Origin: Ruminococcus sp.
GTDB taxonomy: Bacteria > Bacillota > Clostridia > Oscillospirales > Ruminococcaceae
Direction of reading: 5' to 3'
DNA length: 42,248 nt
NCBI GenBank assembly: GCA_015066815.1
Contig: SVNR01000025.1
Coordinates: forward strand, 1-42,248
Under the pieces are notes generated by a model. That model did no database searches and was not told the origin of the DNA. It worked only from the letters and a program-made list of their open reading frames with translations. The position numbers and the translations under genes were made by a program. Shown here in pieces: positions 16,001 through 22,467 of this stretch. Position 1 is the stretch's first letter, and each line of letters starts with the position of its first letter.

Positions 16001-17201
16001 CAGGTATGATCTTTATGAAACCGGTGGTATTCTTATAGCAGGAGAGGCAGGAAGCGGAAAAACTACACTTATGAGCACTATTCTCTGTTCGCTTGCAGAA
16101 AAATATCCGCCGGACGCATTCAGGTTTTCTGTACTTGATTTTTCAGGAGGTCTGTTTTCGGTTTACAGCAAACTTCCTCAGTGTGATGAGATTTTGTCGT
16201 CGCCTTCTCTTAACGAAACAAAAGTATTTTTAGAAAAAATACTTTACGAAGTACAAAAAAGAAAGAATATATTTTCCGAAGCTGATGCGGCTGATTTTTC
16301 AGAATACAGAGCTTATGACGGAGGACTTCCGGCTTATGTGATATTTGTTGACGGATATTATATTTTCAGAGAGACATATCCGTCTCTTGAGGAGGATTTT
16401 ACAAGAATAGCAAGTGAAGCTTCAAAGTATGGAGTATATATAGCTGTAACGATAAAGCAGGCATCGGATATGAGAATACGTACAAGGCAGAGCTTCCGCA
16501 CAGTCATACCGCTAAGGCTGCCTGACCGTACAAGTTATACCGAGCTTCTCGGAATACGCCCGGGATTTGATATATCTTCCTGCGCCGGAAGAGGCTTCAT
16601 AAAAGAAGGCGGCAGAGTGCTTGAGTTTCAGACAGCAGTTGTAACAGCCGCTTCGGGAAAGGAAAGACAGAAGCTTCTGTCGGAAAGATTTGAAAAAATA
16701 AAAAGCAGATTCTGCAGAAAAGAATCAGACGTATCTTCCGTAGAAAAGTCTTATGAAGGTTACTGCACACTGCTTGCTGATTTTCCGGCAGACGGATACG
16801 AGCTTCTTATAAAAGATATTTCCGTAAAAAGAAATGTTTTTGTATGGAGTAAAAAACAGATGACAGACTGTGATGACAGTGCGGTGTATTTTTACGGTCT
16901 TGACGGACTTTATGAGCTTCTTTTCAGGCTTAAAAGTATTTTTACGAAGCGAAAGGAAGAGCGGAAGGCAGCGACGGTTTTTGAGGGCTTTGATACAGCC
17001 GTTATAATATGCGGCTTTGATGATTTTTGCAGATGCATATATGATGAAAAGTACAAAGAGGATATGAGTGCGATAACTGAAGTGTTTTTCGAAAAAGGAG
17101 ATGGCCACGGTGTACAGTTTATTTCCGGAGTCAGCTCAGAAAACAGTTATCAGAACACCAGAGCATACAGACTCTTTGAGTCTTACGGAACAGGGGTGTA
17201 A
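13068..17201 (+). CDS. essC: EssC-like FHA/FtsK-SpoIIIE ATPase of a type VII secretion-like system
   Basis: The motor of the putative secretion machine, 1377 residues from ATG 13068 (AGGCGG upstream; a GTG at 13017 is only about 9 nt after the predicted mRNA start). Order: N-terminal strand-rich part, FHA domain near 95-180 (SRRHAEI, NGIYINGV), membrane segments near 250-293, a charged coiled region, ATPase 1 with Walker A GTTGSGKS at 663 and Walker B IIIICDEFAE ending near 776, ATPase 2 with Walker A GEAGSGKT at 992 and a weaker Walker B (YVIFVDGYY). The last 230 residues should be ATPase 3 but contain no Walker A. Firmicute EssC proteins are near 1480 residues with paired FHA domains and three ATPase domains, so this one is reduced. 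It heads an operon of nine coupled genes. Confidence 0.88.
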   Translation: MFTLYINFKDKIKEHTLPSEDNIIHKIDISDETGREHCYIELEVIDGVWRIISNEYTALSSADTQILENGKTIEVFIKKTSICAAVLVSELNSNSCTFRKYKLSQNTVIGNSPDSHISVKNELVSRRHAEISLTDDGFVITDYSKNGIYINGVRANGGTKLRMFDSIYVFGTKIIFLGRTVAVNNLNATEVSLEKADPLKRAQSSHKKTEDTENIIPVCYGSSEAFTPVIIDRAPDCEKTNIIKTDPHGVYGVSVPASAVLSASAGLIVSMTIPAMALTFVGTTAVLSAAMYGIQRFQNSLECRRTEKTSRLLLQKYHEDYEKKLSEKQEQYRKILSGKYISADSAAKLYEKNGLSVYDRLSADFLKVRIGTGAVDFGRFIELSDSTDKRSRALYEKYSVIDNVPLVLDLRAEKTYYLVGKKNNIYAALSGIFVQLSSYCPSSDVKLVCFFSAADKERLGFVKWLPHIFSEDKSSRYMACDESSVKNVLFTLTDVLRKRNEKRQSGFTDSFYPHYIVFCSSENMFVNEPINRYIRSGEELGATFLFVKTDEENEKLRVIGKNHTQLLSADSTDLVSDETVMRYARRRAALSADEHTERPLPDKLSFLSMLGVKRTEEINILKNYKINKASDGIRGCIGCGRDNKAFYLDIHEKKHGPHGLAAGTTGSGKSEMLCTLILSLALNYHPDEISFVLIDYKGGGMSGLFESLPHTAGVLTNLSGGGNLAGRALAAIRSEITRRQKLFSELNISHIDTYMQFFRDGKTDEGMPHIIIICDEFAELKKEQPEFISQLVSTARVGRSLGLHLILATQKPSGVVDDEIWSNSRFRLCLRVQDKSDSLGMLHRTEAADITVTGRAYVQIGNDEIFELVQTGYSGAAYEPDADRGEASIIKEDASPSVLKTCEKNTSGSSQLEAVVSYISEVCEKNGICKSAKLWPDPLPEEVMLSVTEAGSEDDSENKMKFTIGLADDPENRSVYAVRYDLYETGGILIAGEAGSGKTTLMSTILCSLAEKYPPDAFRFSVLDFSGGLFSVYSKLPQCDEILSSPSLNETKVFLEKILYEVQKRKNIFSEADAADFSEYRAYDGGLPAYVIFVDGYYIFRETYPSLEEDFTRIASEASKYGVYIAVTIKQASDMRIRTRQSFRTVIPLRLPDRTSYTELLGIRPGFDISSCAGRGFIKEGGRVLEFQTAVVTAASGKERQKLLSERFEKIKSRFCRKESDVSSVEKSYEGYCTLLADFPADGYELLIKDISVKRNVFVWSKKQMTDCDDSAVYFYGLDGLYELLFRLKSIFTKRKEERKAATVFEGFDTAVIICGFDDFCRCIYDEKYKEDMSAITEVFFEKGDGHGVQFISGVSSENSYQNTRAYRLFESYGTGV

Positions 17202-17205
17202 AAAA

Positions 17206-17940
17206 ATGTTAAGTTTGTTTGTATATAACAAGGATTCTCATGAGGCAGAGGTGCTTAACCGGAAATGTATGTCTCACATAGATGAAACAGAAAAGAGTAT
17301 AGACAAAAATGATTTTTTCGACGATACTCAGAAGCTTGTGAGTATGCTTGATGATTTTGAAGCTCCGGCATTGTACATGCTTGAAAAACACGATAAGCTT
17401 GAAGGAACAGCAGGAAAAATATACGACGCAAACGATCATAGCTATATAGTTCTTGTTTTAAGCTCGCCGGAACAGCTTCTTGAATCAGTAACACCGTCTG
17501 TCAGACCTTCGGGTATTCTTATCGGAAGCACTGATGACGGGCGTATCGGAAAAATAATAGACGAGGTATATGAGGATCATGCACGTTCATGCAGAACGTC
17601 TGTAAGAGATGAGTGTATTTTCAGAATACGGGGAGCGGAGTATAAGACAGCCTATAAGGATATTATTCTGATAGAAGTACAGAACAAAAAAATAAAGCTT
17701 CACACACGCTCTCAGATCTTTGAGTTCTGTGACAGTCTGGAATCTGTAATGAGATCAACTCCTGATTGCTTTGTAAGAATACACAAAAGCTATGTGGTAA
17801 ACACAAACTATGTAAGACTTGTAAATTATAAGGAAAAAACGATCCGGCTTACTGATGATTCTGTGCTGTATTTTTCGAGAAAATACGGAGCAGAGCTTAA
17901 GGAATATTTTAAAAACACTTTGAAGGAGAACTGTTTCTGA
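17206..17940 (+). CDS. LytTR-family DNA-binding regulator
   Basis: A 244-residue protein from ATG 17206, 4 bp after essC, behind AGGGGTG. Residues about 140-240 form a LytTR DNA-binding domain (FRIRGAEYKTAYKDIILIE, FCDSLESV, CFVRIHKSYVVN, LYFSRKYGAELKEYF). The first 120 residues are about receiver length, but I see no clear phospho-acceptor aspartate or conserved lysine, so it is not obviously a response regulator. Its place inside the operon suggests autoregulation of the secretion locus; that is an inference. An ATG at 17101 would extend it into essC and is rejected. Confidence 0.82.
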   Translation: MLSLFVYNKDSHEAEVLNRKCMSHIDETEKSIDKNDFFDDTQKLVSMLDDFEAPALYMLEKHDKLEGTAGKIYDANDHSYIVLVLSSPEQLLESVTPSVRPSGILIGSTDDGRIGKIIDEVYEDHARSCRTSVRDECIFRIRGAEYKTAYKDIILIEVQNKKIKLHTRSQIFEFCDSLESVMRSTPDCFVRIHKSYVVNTNYVRLVNYKEKTIRLTDDSVLYFSRKYGAELKEYFKNTLKENCF

Positions 17941-18410
17941 TGGATTTTTCATACAGACTGAAAAAGAAAGAGCTTATTTTTCTGCTTGATCTGTTCGGCG
18001 ATGTAAATAAGCTCGAACAAAAATTTGCCGATGTGTATATTGACAGGGAGGAGCACAGAAAAATAGCACAGGCACTTCACGAAAAAGGCTTTGCGACAAT
18101 AATAAACGAAGAAATAATTCCCGACAGTCATATAGCCTTTCTTATAAAAAAATTCTACAGCTCAGAGCTTATGCTTTCAGACGAATCAGTAAGTGTATGG
18201 CTTTACTGTTCGGAGGAGCTGGTTCTCAGGGTTGCGTCAGGAGATATATCACCCTCTGAATATATAATCACGCCCTTTATAAAAGAAGACCTTGAGGATA
18301 TGGCAGACGGACTTGGAAACAGCGTTTTTTCAGTGATGAGAGGCAGTAACGGTACGGTGGAAGCAGGCGGACTCTGCCGGTTTATAAGGGAGTTTAGCTA
18401 TGGAAAATAA
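17940..18410 (+). CDS. Unknown protein of the type VII-like operon
   Basis: A 156-residue soluble, alpha/beta-looking protein with no motif I recognise. The start ATG shares its A with the LytTR stop codon (TGATG), and AAGGAG lies 11 nt upstream. Its end overlaps the next gene by 11 bp. The segment SVWLYCSEELVLRV followed by PFIKEDLEDMADGL recalls the general layout of small accessory proteins or chaperones (EspG/DUF5081-like) of type VII systems, but this is only a guess from context. Confidence 0.7.
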   Translation: MDFSYRLKKKELIFLLDLFGDVNKLEQKFADVYIDREEHRKIAQALHEKGFATIINEEIIPDSHIAFLIKKFYSSELMLSDESVSVWLYCSEELVLRVASGDISPSEYIITPFIKEDLEDMADGLGNSVFSVMRGSNGTVEAGGLCRFIREFSYGK

Positions 18411-18663
18411 AAAGATCTTAGCTGAGGTAGTATGTCCTGCAACGTCCAGAACATATGACTTTGTTCTTGAAGCAGGTATGACTGCAGGCAGTGCGCTGAA
18501 GAAGATAGCTGCCGAAATAATAAACTATGAACGTATGGATATGCTGTTTTCGGATATTGGCTCTGCAGAGCTTTTCTGCGATGAGTCAGAGCTTCCTCTT
18601 GCAGAGGATATAACGCTTGACGAATACGGAATAACAAGCGGAAGCAGACTGATGATTATATAG
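18400..18663 (+). CDS. YukD/EsaB-like ubiquitin-fold protein
   Basis: An 87-residue protein with the beta-grasp pattern: VEVVCPATS-like strand, YDFVLEAGMTAGSALKKIAAEII, LPLAEDITLDEYGITSGSRLMII at the end. That strand-helix-strand order and the GITSGSRL turn match YukD/EsaB, the cytosolic ubiquitin-like component of firmicute type VII systems. It overlaps the previous gene by 11 bp, so translation is coupled. The family call rests on length, fold pattern and context. Confidence 0.75.
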   Translation: MENKKILAEVVCPATSRTYDFVLEAGMTAGSALKKIAAEIINYERMDMLFSDIGSAELFCDESELPLAEDITLDEYGITSGSRLMII

Positions 18664-18676
18664 GGGGCGTATTGAT

Positions 18677-18868
18677 ATGGATAAGAGACTATGTACACTT
18701 TACGAAAACATAGACGAACGTATTGCAGAGTTAAAGAACCTAAGAGAGCTTTTTTCAGAGGTCTGGAGTTCTCAGGCGGCAGAGCTGCTTCTTGAAAAGA
18801 CCGGAAAAATACATATGAAGCTTTCAGAGGCATCTGACAATATAAAAAAAGCAGAGAGACAGGAGTAA
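18677..18868 (+). CDS. Small WXG100-like helical protein
   Basis: A 63-residue, wholly helical protein with the central turn EVWSSQAAELL in place of the Trp-X-Gly of WXG100 proteins, between two predicted helices. It is shorter than the usual ~100 residues. GGGGGCG lies upstream, 13 bp after the YukD-like stop. WXG100 proteins are secreted as dimers by type VII systems. No YxxxD/E tail is seen, so it may need a partner from the neighbouring genes. Confidence 0.6.
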   Translation: MDKRLCTLYENIDERIAELKNLRELFSEVWSSQAAELLLEKTGKIHMKLSEASDNIKKAERQE

Positions 18869-18874
18869 AAAGCT

Positions 18875-19123
18875 ATGAAAAACATGTTGGTTTTTCCTGA
18901 TAAAATACTGCACGCAGCAGAAAAGCTTAAAAGCATAGAAAACGAATGGCTATCCCTTGCCTGTGATATCACAGATGGTGACGGACAAGGCACGCTGTGC
19001 AGGGAGAAGCTTCTTGAATGCGGGAAAATAATAAGCGGATACGCAGAGCTGCTCACACACATACATGCAGGATATGAGCAGACAGAGAATCAGATCATAC
19101 ACAGGATCGGAGAAAATATATGA
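18875..19123 (+). CDS. Small helical protein, WXG100-like
   Basis: An 82-residue helical-hairpin candidate: helix to residue 25, turn around EWLSLACDITDGDGQGT, second helix ending HIHAGYEQTENQI. The YEQTE stretch fits the YxxxD/E type VII export signal. AGGAG lies before the start, 6 bp after the previous stop, and the end overlaps the next gene by 4 bp (ATGA). Assignment as an export substrate or dimer partner is inferred from shape and context. Confidence 0.55.
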   Translation: MKNMLVFPDKILHAAEKLKSIENEWLSLACDITDGDGQGTLCREKLLECGKIISGYAELLTHIHAGYEQTENQIIHRIGENI

Positions 19124-19341
19124 CAGGATATGAAAAATATGAGCAGCTTCTCAGAAAAATATCGCTGATAAACGAGGAGCTCAGAGAATGCTGGAGCTCG
19201 GAGAGTTCAGAGCTTTTCTGCAGCTCTCTTGATGAAGCGGCAGAATATATCGGCAAGGTCATAGCGGGCTTCAGGGAAACTCTCGAAAAGTCCGGTACAA
19301 AACAGAACGAAAATAAACTGAGTGATTTTTCGTTTGACTAA
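19120..19341 (+). CDS. Small WXG100-like helical protein
   Basis: A 73-residue protein with two helices around ECWSSESSELF, the same W-S-S turn as the protein at 18677. Its second helix (LDEAAEYIGKVIAGFRETLEKS) has WXG100-like heptads, and the last 13 residues are polar and disordered. It starts in an ATGA overlap with the previous gene. Likely one of several paired substrates or adaptors. Confidence 0.6.
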   Translation: MTGYEKYEQLLRKISLINEELRECWSSESSELFCSSLDEAAEYIGKVIAGFRETLEKSGTKQNENKLSDFSFD

Positions 19342-19352
19342 GAAGGTGAAGC

Positions 19353-19766
19353 ATGAATAAAATTTCTTTTTTGAGTCTGGATTCGGATGAGCTTGTTTCC
19401 GGACTGGACAGATTTTCAGAGGCACTTATGGGCGATCTTGAGCTTGCCGTAAGAATAGAGTCAGAGCTTCCGGAAAAAAGCACTGAGAGACAGAAGGTCA
19501 CCGCGGCAGCAGAGCTTCTCAGGGAAGCTGTAAAGCTCACAGAGGATATAAGAACGTCTCTGCTGTATGCTGCGGACAGGTATGAACAGGCAGAAGAAAG
19601 CGTGAAGCTTATGATAAGAAAAAAGCTTTTTCTAACAAGCGGGAACGTAACTGTTGAAAAATCCCTGACACCGGCTCAGGGAGGCTTATTATACGGGCAT
19701 ACTCTCTGTCATGACGAGCGTCTCGGAGGTATGGTTTTAAAGGATATGGCGGGGGAAAAACAATGA
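19353..19766 (+). CDS. Helical protein of the type VII-like operon
   Basis: A 137-residue protein, helical in its first 90 residues, with LLYAADRYEQAEESV near residues 69-83. That stretch resembles the second helix and YxxxE tail of WXG-type substrates. The last 50 residues are less regular, with LTPAQGGLLYGHTLCHDERLGG, and I recognise no domain there. AAGGTGAAG lies before the start; the end overlaps the next gene by 4 bp. It could be a longer substrate or a chaperone. Confidence 0.55.
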   Translation: MNKISFLSLDSDELVSGLDRFSEALMGDLELAVRIESELPEKSTERQKVTAAAELLREAVKLTEDIRTSLLYAADRYEQAEESVKLMIRKKLFLTSGNVTVEKSLTPAQGGLLYGHTLCHDERLGGMVLKDMAGEKQ

Positions 19767-21175
19767 AAAAAATAATAGCGTTTGTGGTCGCAGCTTTGCT
19801 TTGCTGCAGTGGTGCTTCAGGTGCAGAAGCTGCTGAGGATTGCCGTGTTCTTAAAAGCTTTTATTCTGAAAAAGAGCTCGGTATGTATATCAGGGTTCCC
19901 GGTGAAAGCATGGAGATATCTGCCCTTACAGTAGACGGAAACAAAGCTGAGGCTGATGTTTTCAGAAGACTCGATGAAGGAGATCATATAAAAACACTTT
20001 TTGCCGTGCACAGCTCAGTTACCGGTGATGAGCGCTGTTATCAGCCGTTTCTTGATGTTTTAAGAGGTATCCTTTCGGATTCATCGGCAAACGAAAGCTT
20101 CGCTCTTCTGTCTTTGTCAGGTGATAAGGTCACGGAAGAGTCAGAGGTTATAAAAAATCAGATGCAGCTTTTTGAAGCGGCAGAGGCGCTTTCGGAGGAC
20201 ACCGTTCCGGAGGATGACGCTCAGGCTGCCGAGGAGTATTTTGCAGAAAATCTTTCATACGATGAGGGAGTGTTTGAAAGACTTGTGGTTTTTACAGATG
20301 CGGAAACCATAAACTCATCAGAGCTTGATTATGCTGAGGACAGCCGGATGTGTCCGGTGTATTTTGTTGTTATCGACAGCAAGGGAACTGCGCTTATGGA
20401 TGAAAAGCTTACTTCACTTCCTTGCTTTGGCGGATATTATATTTGTCCGGTCGGAGCGGATTATAAAACGATACCAGAGCTTATAAACGATTTTTCAGAT
20501 ATTTTCTTTATGAAAACGACCCTTTCCGATGAGCTTGTCGGAAAGGGCGGACAGAAGCGTGTTTGTCTTGCACTTGAAGGCGGCGGTGTTTTTGCCTCTC
20601 TTGAAGAGACAATCGATACCGGAGATCACAGAGATGAGGTTCATAAAAAATCTCTTGGTGATATGAAAAAGCTTGCGGTCATGGTTTCTCTTGCAGCTTG
20701 TGGTCTTGCAGCGGCACTTGTTTTTGTACTTAGAAAAAACAAAACAACTGAGTCTGTTTCTGAAGAAAAGCCTGCTCCTCATTACACCGTTCCTCTTGCA
20801 GAAAAAAATCAGAATTCGGATACAGTGATAACATCAGCCTCCACCAGACTGCTTTTCAAGGAAAGCGGAGTGTACAGGATAGTTCTTACAGAGTCGGGAA
20901 ATCCCGAAAATGTCATAGAGCTCTCATCTGAAAAAGAAGCTGTCTTAGGACGAAACGAGTCTGTGTCTGATTTTGTAATAAAGAACGAAAGAAGTGTTTC
21001 TAAGCGGCACTGCCGTATCTTTTCACGCAGCGACGGAGTGTATGTTGAGGATCTGGAGTCACTTAACCATACGTTTGTTGATGGTGAAAAAATAACCGGT
21101 GAAACAAAGCTGTTCACCGGTTCGGTACTTAAGTTAGGCAGAATGGTTTTTGATGTTAAGATAATAGAGATATGA
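19763..21175 (+). CDS. Membrane protein: extracytoplasmic vWA-like domain plus cytoplasmic FHA domain
   Basis: A 470-residue protein ending the operon. Residues 1-24 are a signal peptide (cleavage near AEAA). About 40-230 resemble a von Willebrand A fold: TLFAVHSSV at the position of the metal-site strand, then ERLVVFTDAETIN and CPVYFVVIDSKG; the usual DxSxS is not intact, so metal binding may be lost. A membrane helix lies near 304-323 (LAVMVSLAACGLAAALVFVL). Residues about 385-470 are an FHA domain (VLGRNES, SVSKRHCRIF, LNHTFVDG), expected to read phosphothreonine in the cytoplasm. Together with the FHA of EssC it suggests Ser/Thr-kinase control, but no kinase is in the window. Confidence 0.75.
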   Translation: MKKIIAFVVAALLCCSGASGAEAAEDCRVLKSFYSEKELGMYIRVPGESMEISALTVDGNKAEADVFRRLDEGDHIKTLFAVHSSVTGDERCYQPFLDVLRGILSDSSANESFALLSLSGDKVTEESEVIKNQMQLFEAAEALSEDTVPEDDAQAAEEYFAENLSYDEGVFERLVVFTDAETINSSELDYAEDSRMCPVYFVVIDSKGTALMDEKLTSLPCFGGYYICPVGADYKTIPELINDFSDIFFMKTTLSDELVGKGGQKRVCLALEGGGVFASLEETIDTGDHRDEVHKKSLGDMKKLAVMVSLAACGLAAALVFVLRKNKTTESVSEEKPAPHYTVPLAEKNQNSDTVITSASTRLLFKESGVYRIVLTESGNPENVIELSSEKEAVLGRNESVSDFVIKNERSVSKRHCRIFSRSDGVYVEDLESLNHTFVDGEKITGETKLFTGSVLKLGRMVFDVKIIEI

Positions 21176-21178
21176 AGT

Positions 21179-21211
21179 ATAGTGAACGGAAAAAATATTT
21201 TTTGTTCACTA
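21179..21211. repeat. Intergenic palindrome family, copy 7 (A/T loop type)
   Basis: Arms ATAGTGAAC / GTTCACTA-type, with loop GGAAAAAATATTTTTT. It sits between the convergent vWA/FHA gene and the ABC ATPase gene and is the only candidate terminator for either. Confidence 0.75.
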
Positions 21212-21231
21212 AAACTTCTGAAAAATGTCCG

Positions 21232-21954
21232 TCAGTTGTTTGTGCTGCCGGTCATTTTCAGATAGATATCTGTTTTCATGTATTCTTCAACGGCACCGAA
21301 GAACTGCAGGGTTTTTCCCATGTGCAGTATATGTGTGCCGTATTTTACTGCGCCCGGTATGTCATGCGATACCATTATTACGGTTATTCCGTGGCTGTTC
21401 AGGTGTTTTATTATGCTATACATTTCGGCAGTAACAACAGGGTCAAGTCCTGTAACAGGCTCATCGAGTATAAGCAGGCATCTTGTTGCGCAAAGCGCTC
21501 TTGCGAGCAGTACTCTCTGCTGCTGTCCGCCTGACAGATCACGGTATGTTTTTTTTGCAATATCCGATATGCCGAGAAGCTGCATGTTTTTGAGCGCTTT
21601 TTCTTTTTGCTTGTGAGAGAAAAAGGGGCGTATACCGTTCTGGTTAAGACAGCCTGACAGAACTACCTCGTAGACGCTTGCAGGAAAGTCACGCTGTACT
21701 ACAGTCTGCTGAGGCAGGTAGCCTATTTCGTTCTGCTTTATTCCCTTGTAGTCGATGCTTCCCGAGGTTATTTTCATAAGTCCGAGAAGCCCCTTCATAA
21801 GCGTGCTTTTTCCTGAGCCGTTTTCGCCGACTATGCAGAGATAGTCTCCCTTGCATATATCAAAGCTTACATCTTCCACAGCAGTCTTTTTTTCGTAGTT
21901 CATGGTGACGTTACGGCATGATATAAGTGTATTTTTTTCCATTTGATTTTCCAT
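21232..21954 (-). CDS. znuC: ABC transporter ATP-binding protein, zinc/manganese type
   Basis: A 240-residue ABC ATPase of the ZnuC/AdcC group, which powers uptake of zinc or manganese. Walker A GENGSGKST near residue 43, Q-loop YLPQQ, signature LSGGQQQR near 140, Walker B CLLILDEP and the switch histidine VSHD are all present. No permease or binding protein is adjacent: downstream lies a convergent gene, upstream a MITE-like element. It may act with components encoded elsewhere. The start could be 21954 or 21942; neither has a strong binding site. Metal specificity is inferred. Confidence 0.78.
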   Translation of the reverse strand: MENQMEKNTLISCRNVTMNYEKKTAVEDVSFDICKGDYLCIVGENGSGKSTLMKGLLGLMKITSGSIDYKGIKQNEIGYLPQQTVVQRDFPASVYEVVLSGCLNQNGIRPFFSHKQKEKALKNMQLLGISDIAKKTYRDLSGGQQQRVLLARALCATRCLLILDEPVTGLDPVVTAEMYSIIKHLNSHGITVIMVSHDIPGAVKYGTHILHMGKTLQFFGAVEEYMKTDIYLKMTGSTNN

Positions 21955-22036
21955 CTTTCGTTATATATATAAAGTCAGCTTTCAGCCCGTATGCCAGTCA
22001 GCGGACTGTGCAGGGCCGGGTTGCATTTGCTATAAT

Positions 22037-22213
22037 TAAGAAAACACTGATTAAATCACGTCTTCGACTTGACGCACATTCTGCTTGCATATTTTCCGCC
22101 ATCCGGCACAAAAACTCCTTGACATACGACAGTATGCCTGCGTCGTTTTTATACAGTCTGACGAAAAATCTGACTGCGCATCATGTACGCCAGACTTAAT
22201 CAGTGCTTCCTTA
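22037..22213. mobile_element. MITE-like element with 20-bp terminal inverted repeats
   Basis: The left end TAAGAAAACACTGATTAAAT (22037-22056) matches the reverse complement of the right end 22194-22213 at 17 of 20 positions. The 177-bp interior has no credible ORF. I see no clear target-site duplication and no transposase in the window, so it would depend on one elsewhere. It separates the ABC ATPase gene from its own upstream region. Confidence 0.5.
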
Positions 22214-22265
22214 AAGTTTACTATAATATTATAGCTTAATCGGATAATTTAATCAAGGAAGAATT

Positions 22266-22300
22266 ATACTGAACGAAAAAATATTTTTTTGCTTCACTAT
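22266..22300. repeat. Intergenic palindrome family, copy 8 (A/T loop type)
   Basis: Arms ATACTGAAC and CTTCACTAT, loop GAAAAAATATTTTTTTG. Confidence 0.7.
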
Positions 22301-22467
22301 AGAGTAAACCCCAAAAAATTATTTTCCGCTTATTGTTTTCTAATTTTATTTTAATTTTTCCTGCATCTTTTTTTAAAAAACATACTGTACAATATAGACA
22401 GTAACCGGGAAGGCTACAAAAAACAATAACCAGGAAAAACGTATAACAAAAGAAAGGATGCAGTATT

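Larger units (their letters stand above)
21955..22467. other. 513-bp intergenic region
   Basis: Contains a locally G/C-rich stretch with a small CAGTC/GACTG hairpin (21994-22007), a MITE-like element (22037-22213), one palindrome-family copy (22266-22300) and A/T-rich sequence ahead of the DUF4342 gene. I see no gene. Confidence 0.6.

Noticed and set aside
17101-17205. Upstream ATG for the LytTR gene
   Set aside because: It lies wholly within essC in another frame and lacks a binding site; 17206 follows AGGGGTG directly after the essC stop.
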